DNA of 64,000 nt from an uncultured Dialister sp. (GCA_902462205.1 CABQAR010000008.1:1-64000), one strand, 5' to 3'. Positions 49,737 to 59,267 are shown, numbered from the stretch's first letter. Numbers and translations are program-made. Notes: generated from the sequence alone by a model not told the origin.

Positions 49737-50351
49737 GTGATTGAAGAAATACTGACCCGCCGGAGCACGCGGCGTTTTATCAAGAAGAATATCCCCCAGG
49801 AGGATCTGGATGCGATTCTGGAAGCCGCTTCATGGGCGCCGTCAGAGCATAATGAACAGCCATGGCGGTTTATCGTCGTCCGCGGAGAAGAACGGAAAGA
49901 AGTCGTCCGCGCGTTGAAGGCGGGCATCCAGCGGAACCGTTCGGATACATCGGCCATATTCGGAAAGGGCTATGAAAAATTCATTCCGGCGGCCATCTAT
50001 ACGGCCCGCGTGCTGGAACAGGCGCCGGTCATCATCTTCGTCATCAATACGAAGGGAAAAGATTATTATCAATCCTTCCCCATTGACGAGCATCTGATGG
50101 AACTCACGGATATCCAGTCGGTGAGCGCCGCCATCCAGAACATGTGCCTTGAAGCGACGGCCCGCCAGATCGGCACGCTCTGGACTTGCAATATTTTCTT
50201 CGCTTACGATGAATTGAAGGAATGGCTCCACACGGACGGGGAAATGGTCGCCGCCATCGCCCTCGGCTATACGGACAGGGAAGTCAAGGCGCTGCCCCGG
50301 AAGCCTCTGTCGGAAACGGTCACTTACAGAGGAGAATACTCCGAAGAATAA
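49737..50351 (+). CDS. Nitroreductase-family flavoprotein, copy 2
   Basis: 204 residues. TRRSTRRFIKKNIPQEDLDAILEAASWAPSEHNEQPWRF (about 7-45) and ARQIGTLWTCNIFF (about 141-154) mark the FMN-binding sites. Close in plan to copy 1 at 47529, but the dimer-interface middle segment differs, so the substrates may differ too. The start is GTG at 49737 with AGGAAGC upstream. It is a single gene with its own terminator at 50359. It would reduce quinones or nitro compounds with NAD(P)H in the cytoplasm. Confidence 0.88.
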   Translation: MIEEILTRRSTRRFIKKNIPQEDLDAILEAASWAPSEHNEQPWRFIVVRGEERKEVVRALKAGIQRNRSDTSAIFGKGYEKFIPAAIYTARVLEQAPVIIFVINTKGKDYYQSFPIDEHLMELTDIQSVSAAIQNMCLEATARQIGTLWTCNIFFAYDELKEWLHTDGEMVAAIALGYTDREVKALPRKPLSETVTYRGEYSEE

Positions 50352-50356
50352 AGGAA

Positions 50357-50389
50357 GAAGGACATCTTGAAGGATGTCTTTTTTTATTT
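50357..50389 (+). terminator. Terminator after nitroreductase copy 2
   Basis: The GGACATC/GATGTCT stem with a TTGAAG loop is followed by a run of seven T. Confidence 0.8.
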
Positions 50390-50435
50390 CTACTTGAAGA
50401 AGTATAAAAACATTCATATTTCTTTTGAGACACTA

Positions 50436-50464
50436 TTGACTCATTTAGGATAAAGTGATATTAT
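50436..50464 (+). promoter_or_regulatory. Promoter and possible self-operator of the TetR gene
   Basis: TTGACT (50436-50441), a 17-bp spacer and TATTAT (50459-50464). The -10 is overlapped by TGATA-T-TATCA, a short palindrome that could be the regulator's own operator. Confidence 0.7.
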
Positions 50465-50527
50465 CATCTCACATAAGACAAAAGAGTTTCAAATGAAATA
50501 TTTCATCCATACAGGAAAGGAGAGGTT

Positions 50528-51067
50528 ATGGAAGCTTCGGACAGAGAAGAAGAATTGAAGCGGCTTGCCGTCGCTTTTTACAGCCAGCCGAAGGGAACGG
50601 CGAAGGAGCTCGCCGACGCGGTCGGTATCAGCAAGGCGACCTTTTACCGGATTTATTCGTCCCGGGAGCATCTGGCGGAAATACTGATGGAGCGGGCCCA
50701 GTCGGTAGCAGCGTCCATCCTGCGCGAAACGGACCGGGTGCATACGGATTATGAGGAGGCGCTGCGACAGATGATCGGGCTCCATTGCAGGGAAAAGGAA
50801 TACCTGATGTTCCTCTGCTACGGCACGGTGACAGGCAGCTGCGATGACGGCTGTCAGGAGGAATATCGCCGCATTCTCAGCGGATTTTTCCTCCGCGGAC
50901 AGAAAGCAGGCGCGTTCCGCATCGATCTGCCGGCAGAGGTGATGACCGAATTATTCTTAGGCACAATCGGCGCCTTATTCGAGGCAGAAAGCCAGGGCCG
51001 CGTGGCCACGGCAGGGCTGGCAGTCATCTGCGAAAAGTTCCTCCTGGGAGGAATCAGAAGTGAATGA
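50528..51067 (+). CDS. TetR-family transcriptional regulator
   Basis: 179 residues. The N-terminal helix-turn-helix (about 22-45: GTAKELADAVGISKATFYRIYSSREHLAE) is followed by an all-helical ligand domain with a Cys-rich stretch (CREKEYLMFLCYGTVTGSCDDGC, about 82-104) that could sense thiols or metals. GAGAGG lies upstream of the ATG. No transporter or enzyme gene adjoins it: a repeat block follows, so its target is either itself (operator over its -10) or elsewhere. Cytoplasmic repressor by family. Confidence 0.9.
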   Translation: MEASDREEELKRLAVAFYSQPKGTAKELADAVGISKATFYRIYSSREHLAEILMERAQSVAASILRETDRVHTDYEEALRQMIGLHCREKEYLMFLCYGTVTGSCDDGCQEEYRRILSGFFLRGQKAGAFRIDLPAEVMTELFLGTIGALFEAESQGRVATAGLAVICEKFLLGGIRSE

Positions 51068-51640
51068 GGAAGGTAAAAAATTAGGAATGTGGAATGAGGA
51101 ATGAGGAATGGCGGTGCGCCGCGACAAATTATATAGCGGCGAGGATATAGAAGGCAGTAGGCAGTAGATAGTAGACAGTTGTCAGTTCTTAGTTAGTAAT
51201 GGTCAGTGGGCAGAAAGCAGATATCAGAAACCAGAAGGCAGAAGGCAGTAATTACCTGCTTGCCGTCATCCTCGAACGGAGTGCAGTGGAGCGATGGCAA
51301 GCGAACGATTTTTGAAGGAATGAAATGACGCGCAAAAATCTGTGAGACGCCATACCCGACCGAAGGGAGCGGTAAGGATCTGGCATAGGATAGAGGTAAG
51401 AACAGAAAATGGAAAAGCCCTCTTCTTTAGAAGAGGGTGGCAGTCGGAGACTGACGGGTGATGCCCTCCGGGAGGACAAGAATGAATCTGCTCCTGAAAT
51501 GGGAATATAGTAATTAGTTGTCAGTAGCCGGTAGTCAGTAGACAGTAGTCGGATATCAGACGTCAGAAGATAGAAATCAGAAGTCAGAAATCAGAAGCCG
51601 GTATTTTCCTTGCTTGCCGTCATCCTTGAACGGAATGGAG
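51068..51640 (-). repeat. Composite intergenic repeat block 10
   Basis: Reverse orientation: ATTCCT-type tract (about 51078-51110) directly after the TetR stop, core at 51113-51141, heptad tract, 'GAATGACG' module (about 51262-51400), hairpin module (about 51412-51500) and a second tract (about 51510-51600). From 51640 to the ftsH start nothing else is recognisable except a probable promoter region. Confidence 0.8.
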
Positions 51641-51731
51641 CGGTAAGGCTGATTCCTGTATTTCTTAAAAAGATTCCTTTTGTTCCGTAGTCCACGGCTT
51701 TTCAGGGCCGTATTGATATAAGGAGATTTAT

Positions 51732-53591
51732 ATGGGCAATATTAAAATGCCTCGTAAGCCTATATTGGTTTACTACATGATTATTTTTTTCATCATCTTC
51801 ATGGCGAATGCGTTTGTGAAGCCGATGTTTCTTGAGAATAAGATCCAGCAGGTCGATTACAGTTCCTTCATCACGATGACGGAGAACCAGGAAATCGACA
51901 AGGTCGAGGTCCAGCAGGACCAGGAGCGCATCCTGTTCACGAAAAAAGGAAGCGGCCAGACGTATAAGACGGCGATCATGAACGACAGCCAGCTGGTGGA
52001 CAGGCTCCATAAGTCGGGGGCGACGTTCACGGCGGAAATCAATGAGCCGATGAATCCGTTCTTCCGGTTCATTATGAACTGGATTTTCCCGATCGCCATC
52101 TTCATGATGATCGGACGCTGGATGAATCGGCGCATGATGAGCAATGCAGGCGGTGGCGGCGGTTCCATGCCGTTCGGCCTCGGCAAATCGAATGCGAAGG
52201 TGTACGCGCAGGCGACGAACGGCATCAAGTTCGCCGATGTGGCAGGCGAGGAGGAAGCGAAGGAGGGGCTGATGGAAGTGGTCGGCTATCTCCATGATCC
52301 GGGAAAATATACGGATATCGGCGCGAAAATCCCGAAAGGCATCCTGCTCGTCGGACCTCCGGGCACAGGCAAGACGCTGCTCGCCAAGGCGGTTGCCGGA
52401 GAGGCGAATGTGCCGTTTTTCTCCATCAGCGGTTCTGAATTCGTGGAAATGTTTGTCGGGATGGGTGCGGCGAAGGTCCGCGACCTGTTCAAGCAGGCGA
52501 AGGAAAAATCGCCGTGCATTATCTTTATCGATGAAATCGACGCGATCGGCAAGCGGAGGGGCGGCAATTTCTCCGGCAATGACGAGCGGGAGCAGACGCT
52601 GAACCAGCTCCTGACGGAAATGGACGGCTTCGAGGACAATACGGGCGTCATCATCCTCGCCGCCACGAACCGTCCCGAATCGCTCGACCCCGCGCTGACC
52701 CGTCCGGGCCGTTTTGATCGGCAGGTTCCCGTCAGCCTTCCTGATTTGCAGGGGCGTATCGAGATTCTCAAGGTCCATGCGAAAAAGATCAAGGCCGATC
52801 CGAATATCGACTACGGCAAGGTGGCAAGGATGGCGTCCGGCGCTTCCGGGGCGGAGCTGGCGAATATCGTGAACGAGGCGGCGCTCCGCGCGGTCCGTGA
52901 AGGGCGTTCCTTCGCGACGGAAGAGGATATGGAAGCCAGCATCGAGGTCGTCATCGCAGGCTATGAGAAGAAGAACGCGATTCTGTCCGACAAGGAGAAA
53001 TGCATCGTCGCTTACCATGAAATCGGCCATGCGCTGGTGGCGGCGCTCCAGACCCATTCCGCGCCGGTGCAGAAGATCACCATCATTCCGAGAACCTCCG
53101 GCGCCTTGGGCTACACGATGCAGGTGGACGAAGGGAACCATTACCTCATGACGAAAGAGGAGATGGAGAACCAGATCGCCACGCTGACCGGCGGACGCGC
53201 GGCGGAGGAAATCGTATTCCATTCGCCGACGAACGGCGCTTCCAACGATATAGAGAAAGCGACACGGATGGCGAAAGCGATGATCACCCGTTACGGCATG
53301 AGCGAGGATTTCGACATGGTGGCGCTCGAAGCGGTGACGAACCAGTACCTCGGCGGAGACAGCTCGCTCGCCTGCTCGCCGGAAACGCAGACGAAAATCG
53401 ACAAGGCGGTCACGGAGCTCGTACGGACGCAGCATGAAAAAGCGCTCCGCATCCTCACGGAAAACCGCGACAAGCTCGATGAACTGGCGAAGCATCTCTA
53501 TGAAAAAGAAACCATCACAGGGGAAGAATTCATGGAGATTCTGGAAAACAAAAAAGAAAGGCCGGAAGAAATATCGCAGGCCGATGCATAA
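51732..53591 (+). CDS. ftsH: ATP-dependent zinc metalloprotease FtsH
   Basis: 619 residues. Two N-terminal membrane helices (about 10-30 and 103-125) flank a small external domain. The AAA+ core has Walker [19 protein letters not shown] (about 211-228), Walker [17 protein letters not shown] and the second region of homology ending [10 protein letters not shown]. The zinc site is HEIGHA (about 432-437), a slight variant of the usual HEAGH. The pore loop reads [13 protein letters not shown] rather than the common GVGASRVRDLF. It degrades membrane and regulatory proteins. AAGGAGATTT precedes the ATG. Single gene here. Confidence 0.97.
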   Translation: MGNIKMPRKPILVYYMIIFFIIFMANAFVKPMFLENKIQQVDYSSFITMTENQEIDKVEVQQDQERILFTKKGSGQTYKTAIMNDSQLVDRLHKSGATFTAEINEPMNPFFRFIMNWIFPIAIFMMIGRWMNRRMMSNAGGGGGSMPFGLGKSNAKVYAQATNGIKFADVAGEEEAKEGLMEVVGYLHDPGKYTDIGAKIPKGILLVGPPGTGKTLLAKAVAGEANVPFFSISGSEFVEMFVGMGAAKVRDLFKQAKEKSPCIIFIDEIDAIGKRRGGNFSGNDEREQTLNQLLTEMDGFEDNTGVIILAATNRPESLDPALTRPGRFDRQVPVSLPDLQGRIEILKVHAKKIKADPNIDYGKVARMASGASGAELANIVNEAALRAVREGRSFATEEDMEASIEVVIAGYEKKNAILSDKEKCIVAYHEIGHALVAALQTHSAPVQKITIIPRTSGALGYTMQVDEGNHYLMTKEEMENQIATLTGGRAAEEIVFHSPTNGASNDIEKATRMAKAMITRYGMSEDFDMVALEAVTNQYLGGDSSLACSPETQTKIDKAVTELVRTQHEKALRILTENRDKLDELAKHLYEKETITGEEFMEILENKKERPEEISQADA

Positions 53592-53592
53592 A

Positions 53593-53632
53593 AAAGGACG
53601 GACAGGGATAAGCCTCTGTCCGTTTTTGCTTG
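53593..53632 (+). terminator. Terminator of ftsH
   Basis: The GGACGGACAGGG/CCTCTGTCCG stem is followed by TTTTTGCTT. Confidence 0.85.
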
Positions 53633-53916
53633 GAGCAAAAAATGGAAAAAAGGGAATTTCCTGGCGCTGTCGGAGTTCTGTTCAGAGCAGAAATGTATAG
53701 CCAATTTAAGATTTGCGACTAAAGCGCATTTACAAAGAAAAGCAAACAGTGTATAATAATTTCGAACCCCGGTCGATAATACGATCTGACGGACGCGGGG
53801 ACACCTGCGCAGGAAGCGGACGGAAAGGATACTTCTGCCATGTCTGCGGCAGGCAATTGAAAAAGAATGCAAAGAAAAGGGAATATTTCCCGTATTTACA
53901 GAAAAGAGGTACAAAG

Positions 53917-54522
53917 ATGAAACTGAAAAATCTCGCACTGGGCGCATTGGTTCTGGCGACCCCCTTCTCTGTCCATGCCAACGTGACGGATGCCATCATG
54001 GCAGACGGCTTCGGCATGAAACTGGCGTATCCGGCGGTACATACCGGAAACGCGGCGTCGGAAAACGCCATCAATAAAGACATCAGGCACTATGCCCGTG
54101 AAATGCAGGACGTGTATGAAGGCGGAAAGGACGAAGTCTACATGACGTACAGCGTCAAGTACGAATCGGAAGACATCGTGTCCATCGTGCTGGAAACCGC
54201 TGTGACGGACCGGCAGATGGCAAACCCGGACGCTAAGGCGTACGGACTTGTGTACAACAAGAAAACAGGCGATCTGATCAACCGGTCGGATTTCGGCCTG
54301 AAAGTGGACAACAAGGAAATCGTGAAGGATCTGAAAGAAGGGAAGCTTGACCTGTACGACATGGACGGGAAGAAGCTGGCCTATGACCCGTCCTTCGTGC
54401 CGGCAGGGGAACAGACCGAATATTTCCTGAACGGAAAACAGGAAATCGCCCTCCTCTACCAGCCGGGTGAGCTGGCCCCCTATGCGGACGGCGCCACCTA
54501 CGTCACCTTCAAAATGAAATAA
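53917..54522 (+). CDS. Exported RsiV-like (DUF4163/DUF3298) protein
   Basis: 201 residues with signal peptide MKLKNLALGALVLATPFSVHA. The mature part has the small alpha/beta domain (DUF4163-like: AVHTGNAASENAINKDIRHYAREMQ) and a DUF3298-like C-terminus (AYGLVYNKKTGDLINRSDFG, with PGELAPYADGATYVTF near the end), as in the extracellular parts of RsiV and PdaC. RsiV binds lysozyme; here there is no sigma partner or deacetylase domain, so the role is open. AAGAGGT fixes the ATG at 53917, and a longer frame is rejected. The 325 bp upstream hold an AT-rich promoter region but no repeat block. Confidence 0.82.
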   Translation: MKLKNLALGALVLATPFSVHANVTDAIMADGFGMKLAYPAVHTGNAASENAINKDIRHYAREMQDVYEGGKDEVYMTYSVKYESEDIVSIVLETAVTDRQMANPDAKAYGLVYNKKTGDLINRSDFGLKVDNKEIVKDLKEGKLDLYDMDGKKLAYDPSFVPAGEQTEYFLNGKQEIALLYQPGELAPYADGATYVTFKMK

Positions 54523-54527
54523 GCCGT

Positions 54528-54579
54528 CAAAAAAAAGAATGGATACGGAAACCATATTCCCGGTCCATTCTTTTTTCAT
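54528..54579. terminator. Bidirectional terminator
   Basis: The AAAGAATGGA/TCCATTCTTT stem, with A and T runs, lies between the RsiV-like gene and the convergent ABC operon. Confidence 0.85.
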
Positions 54580-54583
54580 GCGG

Positions 54584-55294
54584 TTATTTTGTTTCATTGA
54601 AGCCTTTGGCGCGGAGGCGCTTCTCCCAGTAGGCGAAAACGAAAGTAAGCACGATGGCAAGCCCCCAGTAGGCGATGGCGTCCGCGATGTAAGGCTCCAT
54701 GCGGCGGTTGTACAGGGCGGAGAAAATATCCGCTTTCGCGAACATGTCCACGACCTTCACCGTAAAGACCAGCGCGAGGAGCTTGATCGTCTTCAGATAA
54801 TACGTGAAGAACGCAGGCAGGGCGACGACGAAGGCCTGTGGAAGCACGATGCGGAGGAACGCATGGAACGGCGACATGCCGACGGAAACCGCTGCCTCGT
54901 ACTGGCCGTGGTCGACGGAACGGAGGGCGCCGCGGATATTTTCCGACTGGTACGCCGTATTATACAGGATGAAGCAGGTGTAGACGCTCCAGTAAGGACT
55001 GACGTCGAAAGGCTTCACCACCTGCCCCGTGAACGAACTGATGACAGGCGCCAGCAGGTAGGGCAGGGAATAATAAATAATGAACAGCTGCACGATGCTC
55101 GGAACGGCGCGGAAAAAAGAAACGAAAACGGTGAAAATGCCGTTGACGACCGGATTGCTTCCGTTGCGGACAATCGCGATGACGGCGCCGAAAATGATGC
55201 CGAAGAAAATACTGACGAATGCCATGAAAAGCGTATTCGGAATGGCGCCGGCGATGAAAAGCAGGGCGGTAGGCAGAACTTCGAAATCAATCAT
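54584..55294 (-). CDS. Amino-acid ABC transporter permease 2 (HisM/Q family)
   Basis: 236 residues with five membrane helices. The EAA loop that contacts the ATPase is EAAVSVGMSPFHAFLRIVLPQAFVVALP (about 133-160). It is the last gene of a three-gene operon read from 57116; its ATG follows the stop of the other permease gene directly. The pair of permeases resembles polar-amino-acid importers that work as heterodimers. A Cys-type T-box leader on the operon suggests cystine or cysteine as cargo (inference). No substrate-binding protein gene is in the operon. Confidence 0.9.
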   Translation of the reverse strand: MIDFEVLPTALLFIAGAIPNTLFMAFVSIFFGIIFGAVIAIVRNGSNPVVNGIFTVFVSFFRAVPSIVQLFIIYYSLPYLLAPVISSFTGQVVKPFDVSPYWSVYTCFILYNTAYQSENIRGALRSVDHGQYEAAVSVGMSPFHAFLRIVLPQAFVVALPAFFTYYLKTIKLLALVFTVKVVDMFAKADIFSALYNRRMEPYIADAIAYWGLAIVLTFVFAYWEKRLRAKGFNETK

Positions 55295-55990
55295 TTAAGC
55301 CCTCCTGACTTCCCGATGGTTATATTTCTGGAACAGCCAGAAAGAAACCTCGATGGCAATGACGATGAACCAGTAAATCAGGGCGACCGCCGTGTACGTC
55401 TCCAGACGGTACTGCCCGAAAGCGGCGGTGATGAGCAGATTCGCGCGGCCCATCAGGTCGAGGACGCCGATGAAATACATGAGGGACGTGTCCTTCAGGA
55501 TATTGATGGACTCGCTGACCAGCCCGGGAACCGCCACGGGGAGCGCCTGGGGCGCGATGATGCTGAAAATCCGGCGGGCCGGGGAAATGCCGAAAACGAT
55601 CGCCGCCTCATGTTGCCCCCTGTCGACAGACAGATACGCAGGGCGGAGAATCTCGGAAATGATCGGCGAATAATGGAACGTCAGAGAAACAAGGACATAC
55701 ACCGTGAGCGGCCATCCGTCCGGATTGCCGCCAAGACTCCGCACGATCGGCGGCAGGCAGAAATAAACCAGATACAGATCCAGAATGAACGGCATGCTCC
55801 TGTTATAAGACAGCCATACCTCACAGAAATGCGACAGGACCGGTATATCGGCGATACGCGCGACGGCGATGAAGATGCCGATGATGAGGCAGAGCAGGAT
55901 AGACGCGACGATGACCTCCAGCGTGAAAGGCAGAGAAGAAATCAGCCGCGGAAACACTCCTAAGAAAAAGGAGGGATCAAACGTAAGCAT
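55295..55990 (-). CDS. Amino-acid ABC transporter permease 1 (HisM/Q family)
   Basis: 231 residues with five membrane helices. EAA loop EAAIVFGISPARRIFSIIAPQALPVAVPGLVSE (about 132-164). It is similar to but clearly diverged from the adjacent permease. AAGGAG precedes the ATG at 55990, 67 bp after the ATPase stop. With the ATPase and the second permease it forms an inner-membrane importer. The family normally needs a soluble or lipoprotein solute receptor, which must be encoded elsewhere. Confidence 0.9.
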   Translation of the reverse strand: MLTFDPSFFLGVFPRLISSLPFTLEVIVASILLCLIIGIFIAVARIADIPVLSHFCEVWLSYNRSMPFILDLYLVYFCLPPIVRSLGGNPDGWPLTVYVLVSLTFHYSPIISEILRPAYLSVDRGQHEAAIVFGISPARRIFSIIAPQALPVAVPGLVSESINILKDTSLMYFIGVLDLMGRANLLITAAFGQYRLETYTAVALIYWFIVIAIEVSFWLFQKYNHREVRRA

Positions 55991-56057
55991 AAAGAAAACT
56001 CCTTGTGGGAATGAAATACGATGTTTCTGAAGACGTCGTCCCCATTCCTAATCCTAT

Positions 56058-56813
56058 TTATCCTTCTTCCCTTTTCAGCATGCGCTGCAGGAAAGTACGG
56101 GTTTTTTCTTCCTTCGGATGGGTGAAAAGCTCCTCCGGCTTTCCCTCCTCCACGATATGGCCGTCGGACATGAAGACAGCCCTCGTCGACACCTCGCGGG
56201 CGAAATGCATCTCATGGGTGACGATCAGCATCGTGATGCCGAGCGTGGCGACATACGCCATCGTATCCAGCACCTCGCCGACCAGCTCAGGATCGAGCGC
56301 AGACGTCGGCTCATCGAAAAGGATGACATCCGGCTTCGGCGCGAGCGCCCTCGCGATGCCGACACGCTGCTGCATGCCGCCTGACAGCTCGGCAGGATAC
56401 ATCTTCGCGTACTCCGCCATGCGCACCCGATCCAGCTCCTCCATGGCGATTTCCTCGGCCTCCTTCCGGCTTTTTCCGTAACCGTAAATCAGCCCTTCCG
56501 TCACATTCTCAAGGACATTCTTATTCCTGAAAAGATTGAACTGCTGGAAAACCATGGTGGACTTCCGGCGGAGCTTCTGCACCTCCGCCTTGGAAATATG
56601 GGAAAAATCGACAGACACATCATCGATCGTGAGCTTGCCTGCCTCCGGTTTTTCCAGATAATTCAGACAGCGGAGGAAAGTCGTCTTGCCCGTGCCGGAT
56701 GGGCCCAGAATGGAAATGACATCACCCTTTTCCACGGAAAGGCTGATATCCTTCAAAACAGTATTGCTGCCAAATGATTTCTTGATATGTTCTGCAGTGA
56801 GAATGCGGGACAT
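56058..56813 (-). CDS. Amino-acid ABC transporter ATP-binding protein
   Basis: 251 residues. Walker [14 protein letters not shown] (about 36-48), Q-loop MVFQQFNLF, signature [16 protein letters not shown] (about 135-150), Walker [15 protein letters not shown] and switch His in IVTHEMHF. It is a polar-amino-acid (GlnQ/HisP) type ATPase. The start is the ATG at 56813 with AAAGGAAC upstream; a 28-residue in-frame extension would run back through the T-box terminator and is rejected. First gene of the T-box operon. Confidence 0.95.
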   Translation of the reverse strand: MSRILTAEHIKKSFGSNTVLKDISLSVEKGDVISILGPSGTGKTTFLRCLNYLEKPEAGKLTIDDVSVDFSHISKAEVQKLRRKSTMVFQQFNLFRNKNVLENVTEGLIYGYGKSRKEAEEIAMEELDRVRMAEYAKMYPAELSGGMQQRVGIARALAPKPDVILFDEPTSALDPELVGEVLDTMAYVATLGITMLIVTHEMHFAREVSTRAVFMSDGHIVEEGKPEELFTHPKEEKTRTFLQRMLKREEG

Positions 56814-56837
56814 CCTTGTTCCTTCTTTCAATCTATA

Positions 56838-57105
56838 ACAGAGGATGGAAAACAAAAAACCGCCCCGGCAAAGGGACGGCAAGGATCCGTGTTCCACCCA
56901 ATTTCATTTCCCCGTTGCCGGAGAAACCTTGGAAAGTCAAACGACTTAAGCGCGATATCGGGCGCATCCGGTTTTCCTACTGTGCGTTCAGAAAACAGCT
57001 CAGAGAGGCACTTCCGAAAAATTCCCGCACCCATTTCCATCCCCAGGGCTTTCTGAACCGGTTCCATTTCCATACTTTCTCTCATCATCGCATGATTCAA
57101 TAGCT
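56838..57105 (-). promoter_or_regulatory. T-box riboswitch, probable cysteine (TGC) specifier
   Basis: Minus strand. Stem I has GAGAG (57083-57079), the AGTA loop-E element (57076-57073), an AGAAAG element (57054-57049) with the distal CCC/GGG stem-loop, then GGAAG-TGC with specifier TGC at 57010-57008 followed by CTCTC, which pairs with the GAGAG. The T-box proper GGGTGGAACACGG (56899-56887) forms the antiterminator with CCGTCCC, competing with the terminator CCGTCCC/GGGGCGG plus T run (56879-56853). The bulge UGGA pairs with a tRNA whose discriminator is U, as in tRNA-Cys. Confidence 0.88.
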
Positions 57106-57115
57106 AATCGGGATT

Positions 57116-57144
57116 ACTATACCATAAATATTCGATATATGCAA
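57116..57144 (-). promoter_or_regulatory. Promoter of the T-box/ABC operon
   Basis: On the minus strand TTGCAT (57144-57139), a 17-bp spacer and TATAGT (57121-57116) with an upstream TGG, which makes an extended -10. It lies between the repeat block and the T-box leader. Confidence 0.78.
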
Positions 57145-57149
57145 ATCGG

Positions 57150-58250
57150 CAGAAATGAGGAATGAGGAATGAGGAATTGAGGTGCGCCGCGGCAAATGAT
57201 ATACGGCGAGAATTTAGTAGGCAGAAGGCAGAAGTCAGTATGTCCCTGCTTGCCGTCATCCTTGAATGGAGTAAATAAACTGATTTGAAAGTAAGGAGTT
57301 AAATGCAGAACAGAAAGGCTCCACCGCATGTCGGGAAAGCTGGCAACCGCAGGTTGACTGAAGGGGCGGGTTGATACAGACAGGAAAAAGAATATACGCA
57401 CGCTTGCCCCTATCGACGGCTACGCCGCCACTTCCCCCGTGTGCGGTGGAAGCAGGGGAATCGTATTTAAAACCTGTAACCGCTGCCCAGATTCTTCGCT
57501 CCTATTCATATGCATATTTACATACCAATCATTCGATTCTGCCAACCGCTCGAGAATGACAGGGCAGGGGGTGTTTACCTTTATTGGGATTAACTACTTG
57601 CCGTCATCCTCGAATGGAGCGTTAGCGGAATGAAGGATCTGGCAGAGGATACGGGTAAGAATAGAAAATGAAAAAGCTCTCTTCTTTAGAGGAGGGTGGC
57701 GGCGTAGCCGTCGGGTGGTGCCTTCCGGGAGGACGAGGATGAATCTGTTCCTGAAAAGGGGAATGGCGGTGCGCCGCGATAAATGATATAGCGGCGGGAA
57801 TTAGTAGCCCGTGGTCAGAAGACAGACATCAGACAATAACAAATCCCTGCTTGCCGTCATCCTCGAATGGAGTAAATAAACTGATTTGAAAGTAAGGAGT
57901 TAAATGCAGAACAGAAAGGCTCCACCGCATGTCGGGGGAGCTGCCGAGGAACGAGGCTGAGGGGGCAGTCGATGTAGTCAGGAGAAAAATGTATGCACAC
58001 TTGCCCCTATCGACGGCTGCGCCGCCACCTCCCCCGCGTGCGGTGGAAGCATTTGAGTAGCATTTAAGACCTGCAACTCTTGCCCAGATTCTTCGCTTCT
58101 ATTCATATGCATATTTACAGTACCAATCATTCGATTCTGCCCATCGCTCGAGAATGACAGGGCAAGGGGTAATGGAATTAGGAGTTTTGAATGAGGAGTT
58201 AGGAATGGTGGTGCGCTGCGATAAATGATATGGCGGCGAGGGAAAGCAGT
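57150..58250 (-). repeat. Composite intergenic repeat block 11
   Basis: A 1.1-kb array with three cores, all reversed (57181-57208, 57768-57796, 58210-58238). It also holds two 'CTCCACCGCATGTCGGG' modules (about 57290-57400 and 57890-57980), two 'CGACGGCTGCGCCGCCAC' modules (about 57405-57480 and 58008-58080), a hairpin module (about 57660-57760) and ATTCCT-type tracts at about 57152-57180 and 58170-58207. From 58250 to 58330 there is nothing I can name. Confidence 0.8.
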
Positions 58251-58335
58251 ATATTTTATCGGTCTTCAGCTGTTGTATTTATCAGAAATATTGCAGGTTG
58301 GTTTTTATGGACTGCCTATAGTAGACCTATTTTAT

Positions 58336-58355
58336 TTATTCACAGCTTATCCACA
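58336..58355 (+). promoter_or_regulatory. Two adjacent perfect DnaA boxes upstream of the ZIP gene
   Basis: TTATTCACA (58336-58344) and TTATCCACA (58347-58355) lie in the same orientation, two bases apart, about 130 bp upstream of the ZIP start and 24 kb from oriC. The next 30 bp are AT-rich. Confidence 0.8.
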
Positions 58356-58482
58356 ATATGTTGAATAACTTATAAAAAATGAAGAGGAAACGATGCGTCA
58401 TTTTTCCTTCTGCTGCTTTTATTGACATCCAGTTTAAAATACAGTATGAATATATGAGTGGATTATTAATTTCGAGGTAACT

Positions 58483-59262
58483 ATGGAAGAAACATTCTGG
58501 GGACTTTTCGTTCCTTTTCTCGGGACGACTTTGGGCGCGGCCTGCGTGTTTTTCATGCGCGGTGCGCTGAATCAATCGGTGCAGAGGAGCCTGACCGGAT
58601 TCGCGGCGGGCGTCATGGTGGCGGCTTCATTTTTCAGCCTCCTGATTCCAGCCATCGAGCAGTCGGAAAAAATGGGCAACTGGGCATTCGTGCCTGCGGT
58701 GGCTGGATTCGGCATAGGGATGGCGTTTTTGCTGCTTCTTGACCATGTGATCCCCCATTTGCACATGAATGCGAAAGAGGCGGAAGGGCCGAAAAGCCAT
58801 CTGGCGCGGACGACGATGCTCGTGCTGGCGGTGACTCTTCACAATATTCCCGAGGGGATGGCTGTCGGCGTCGTGTATGCGGGATTTCTCTCCGGAAATG
58901 ACGGAATCACGGCGGCCGGGGCCATGGCGCTTTCTTTGGGGATCGCGATCCAGAATTTTCCTGAGGGAGCGATTATTTCCATGCCGCTCAAGGCGTCTGG
59001 CATGGGAAATATCAAAGCCTTTACCGGTGGTTTCCTGTCCGGCGTGGTGGAACCGATCGGCGCGGTGGCGACCATCCTGCTGACCGGCCTCGTGGTGCCG
59101 CTTCTGCCCTATTTCCTTTCGTTTGCGGCAGGCGCGATGATTTATGTCGTGGTGGAGGAGCTCATTCCCGAAATGTCGGCAGGAGAACATTCGGACATCG
59201 GCGTCATCTCGTTCGCCGCAGGTTTCATGGTCATGATGGCGCTGGACGTGGCGCTGGGGTAG
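58483..59262 (+). CDS. ZIP-family divalent metal transporter
   Basis: 259 residues with eight membrane segments. The metal-site helices are LHNIPEGMAVGV (about 118-129: H-N-x-P-E-G, the ZIP signature) and QNFPEGAIISMPL (about 152-164). The family imports Zn2+, Mn2+ or Fe2+ (GufA-like branch by the HNIPEG and QNFPEG pair). GAGGTAACT precedes the ATG. A pair of perfect DnaA boxes lies upstream. No metalloregulator is adjacent. It is followed directly by a repeat block, with no separate terminator visible. Confidence 0.92.
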   Translation: MEETFWGLFVPFLGTTLGAACVFFMRGALNQSVQRSLTGFAAGVMVAASFFSLLIPAIEQSEKMGNWAFVPAVAGFGIGMAFLLLLDHVIPHLHMNAKEAEGPKSHLARTTMLVLAVTLHNIPEGMAVGVVYAGFLSGNDGITAAGAMALSLGIAIQNFPEGAIISMPLKASGMGNIKAFTGGFLSGVVEPIGAVATILLTGLVVPLLPYFLSFAAGAMIYVVVEELIPEMSAGEHSDIGVISFAAGFMVMMALDVALG

Positions 59263-59267
59263 GCGGA

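Noticed and set aside
51702..53495. 597-residue minus-strand frame opposite ftsH
   Set aside because: It mirrors the conserved FtsH frame on the other strand and shows no domain; it is an antisense shadow of GC-rich coding sequence.
54539..55963. 474-residue plus-strand frame opposite the two ABC permeases
   Set aside because: It spans two real genes on the opposite strand and is rich in Asp, Arg, Asn and Glu, as shadows are.
54584..57144. T-box operon as a methionine importer
   Set aside because: The permeases are of the HisM/Q polar-amino-acid type rather than MetI, and the fold and the U-discriminator bulge favour a Cys specifier over Met.
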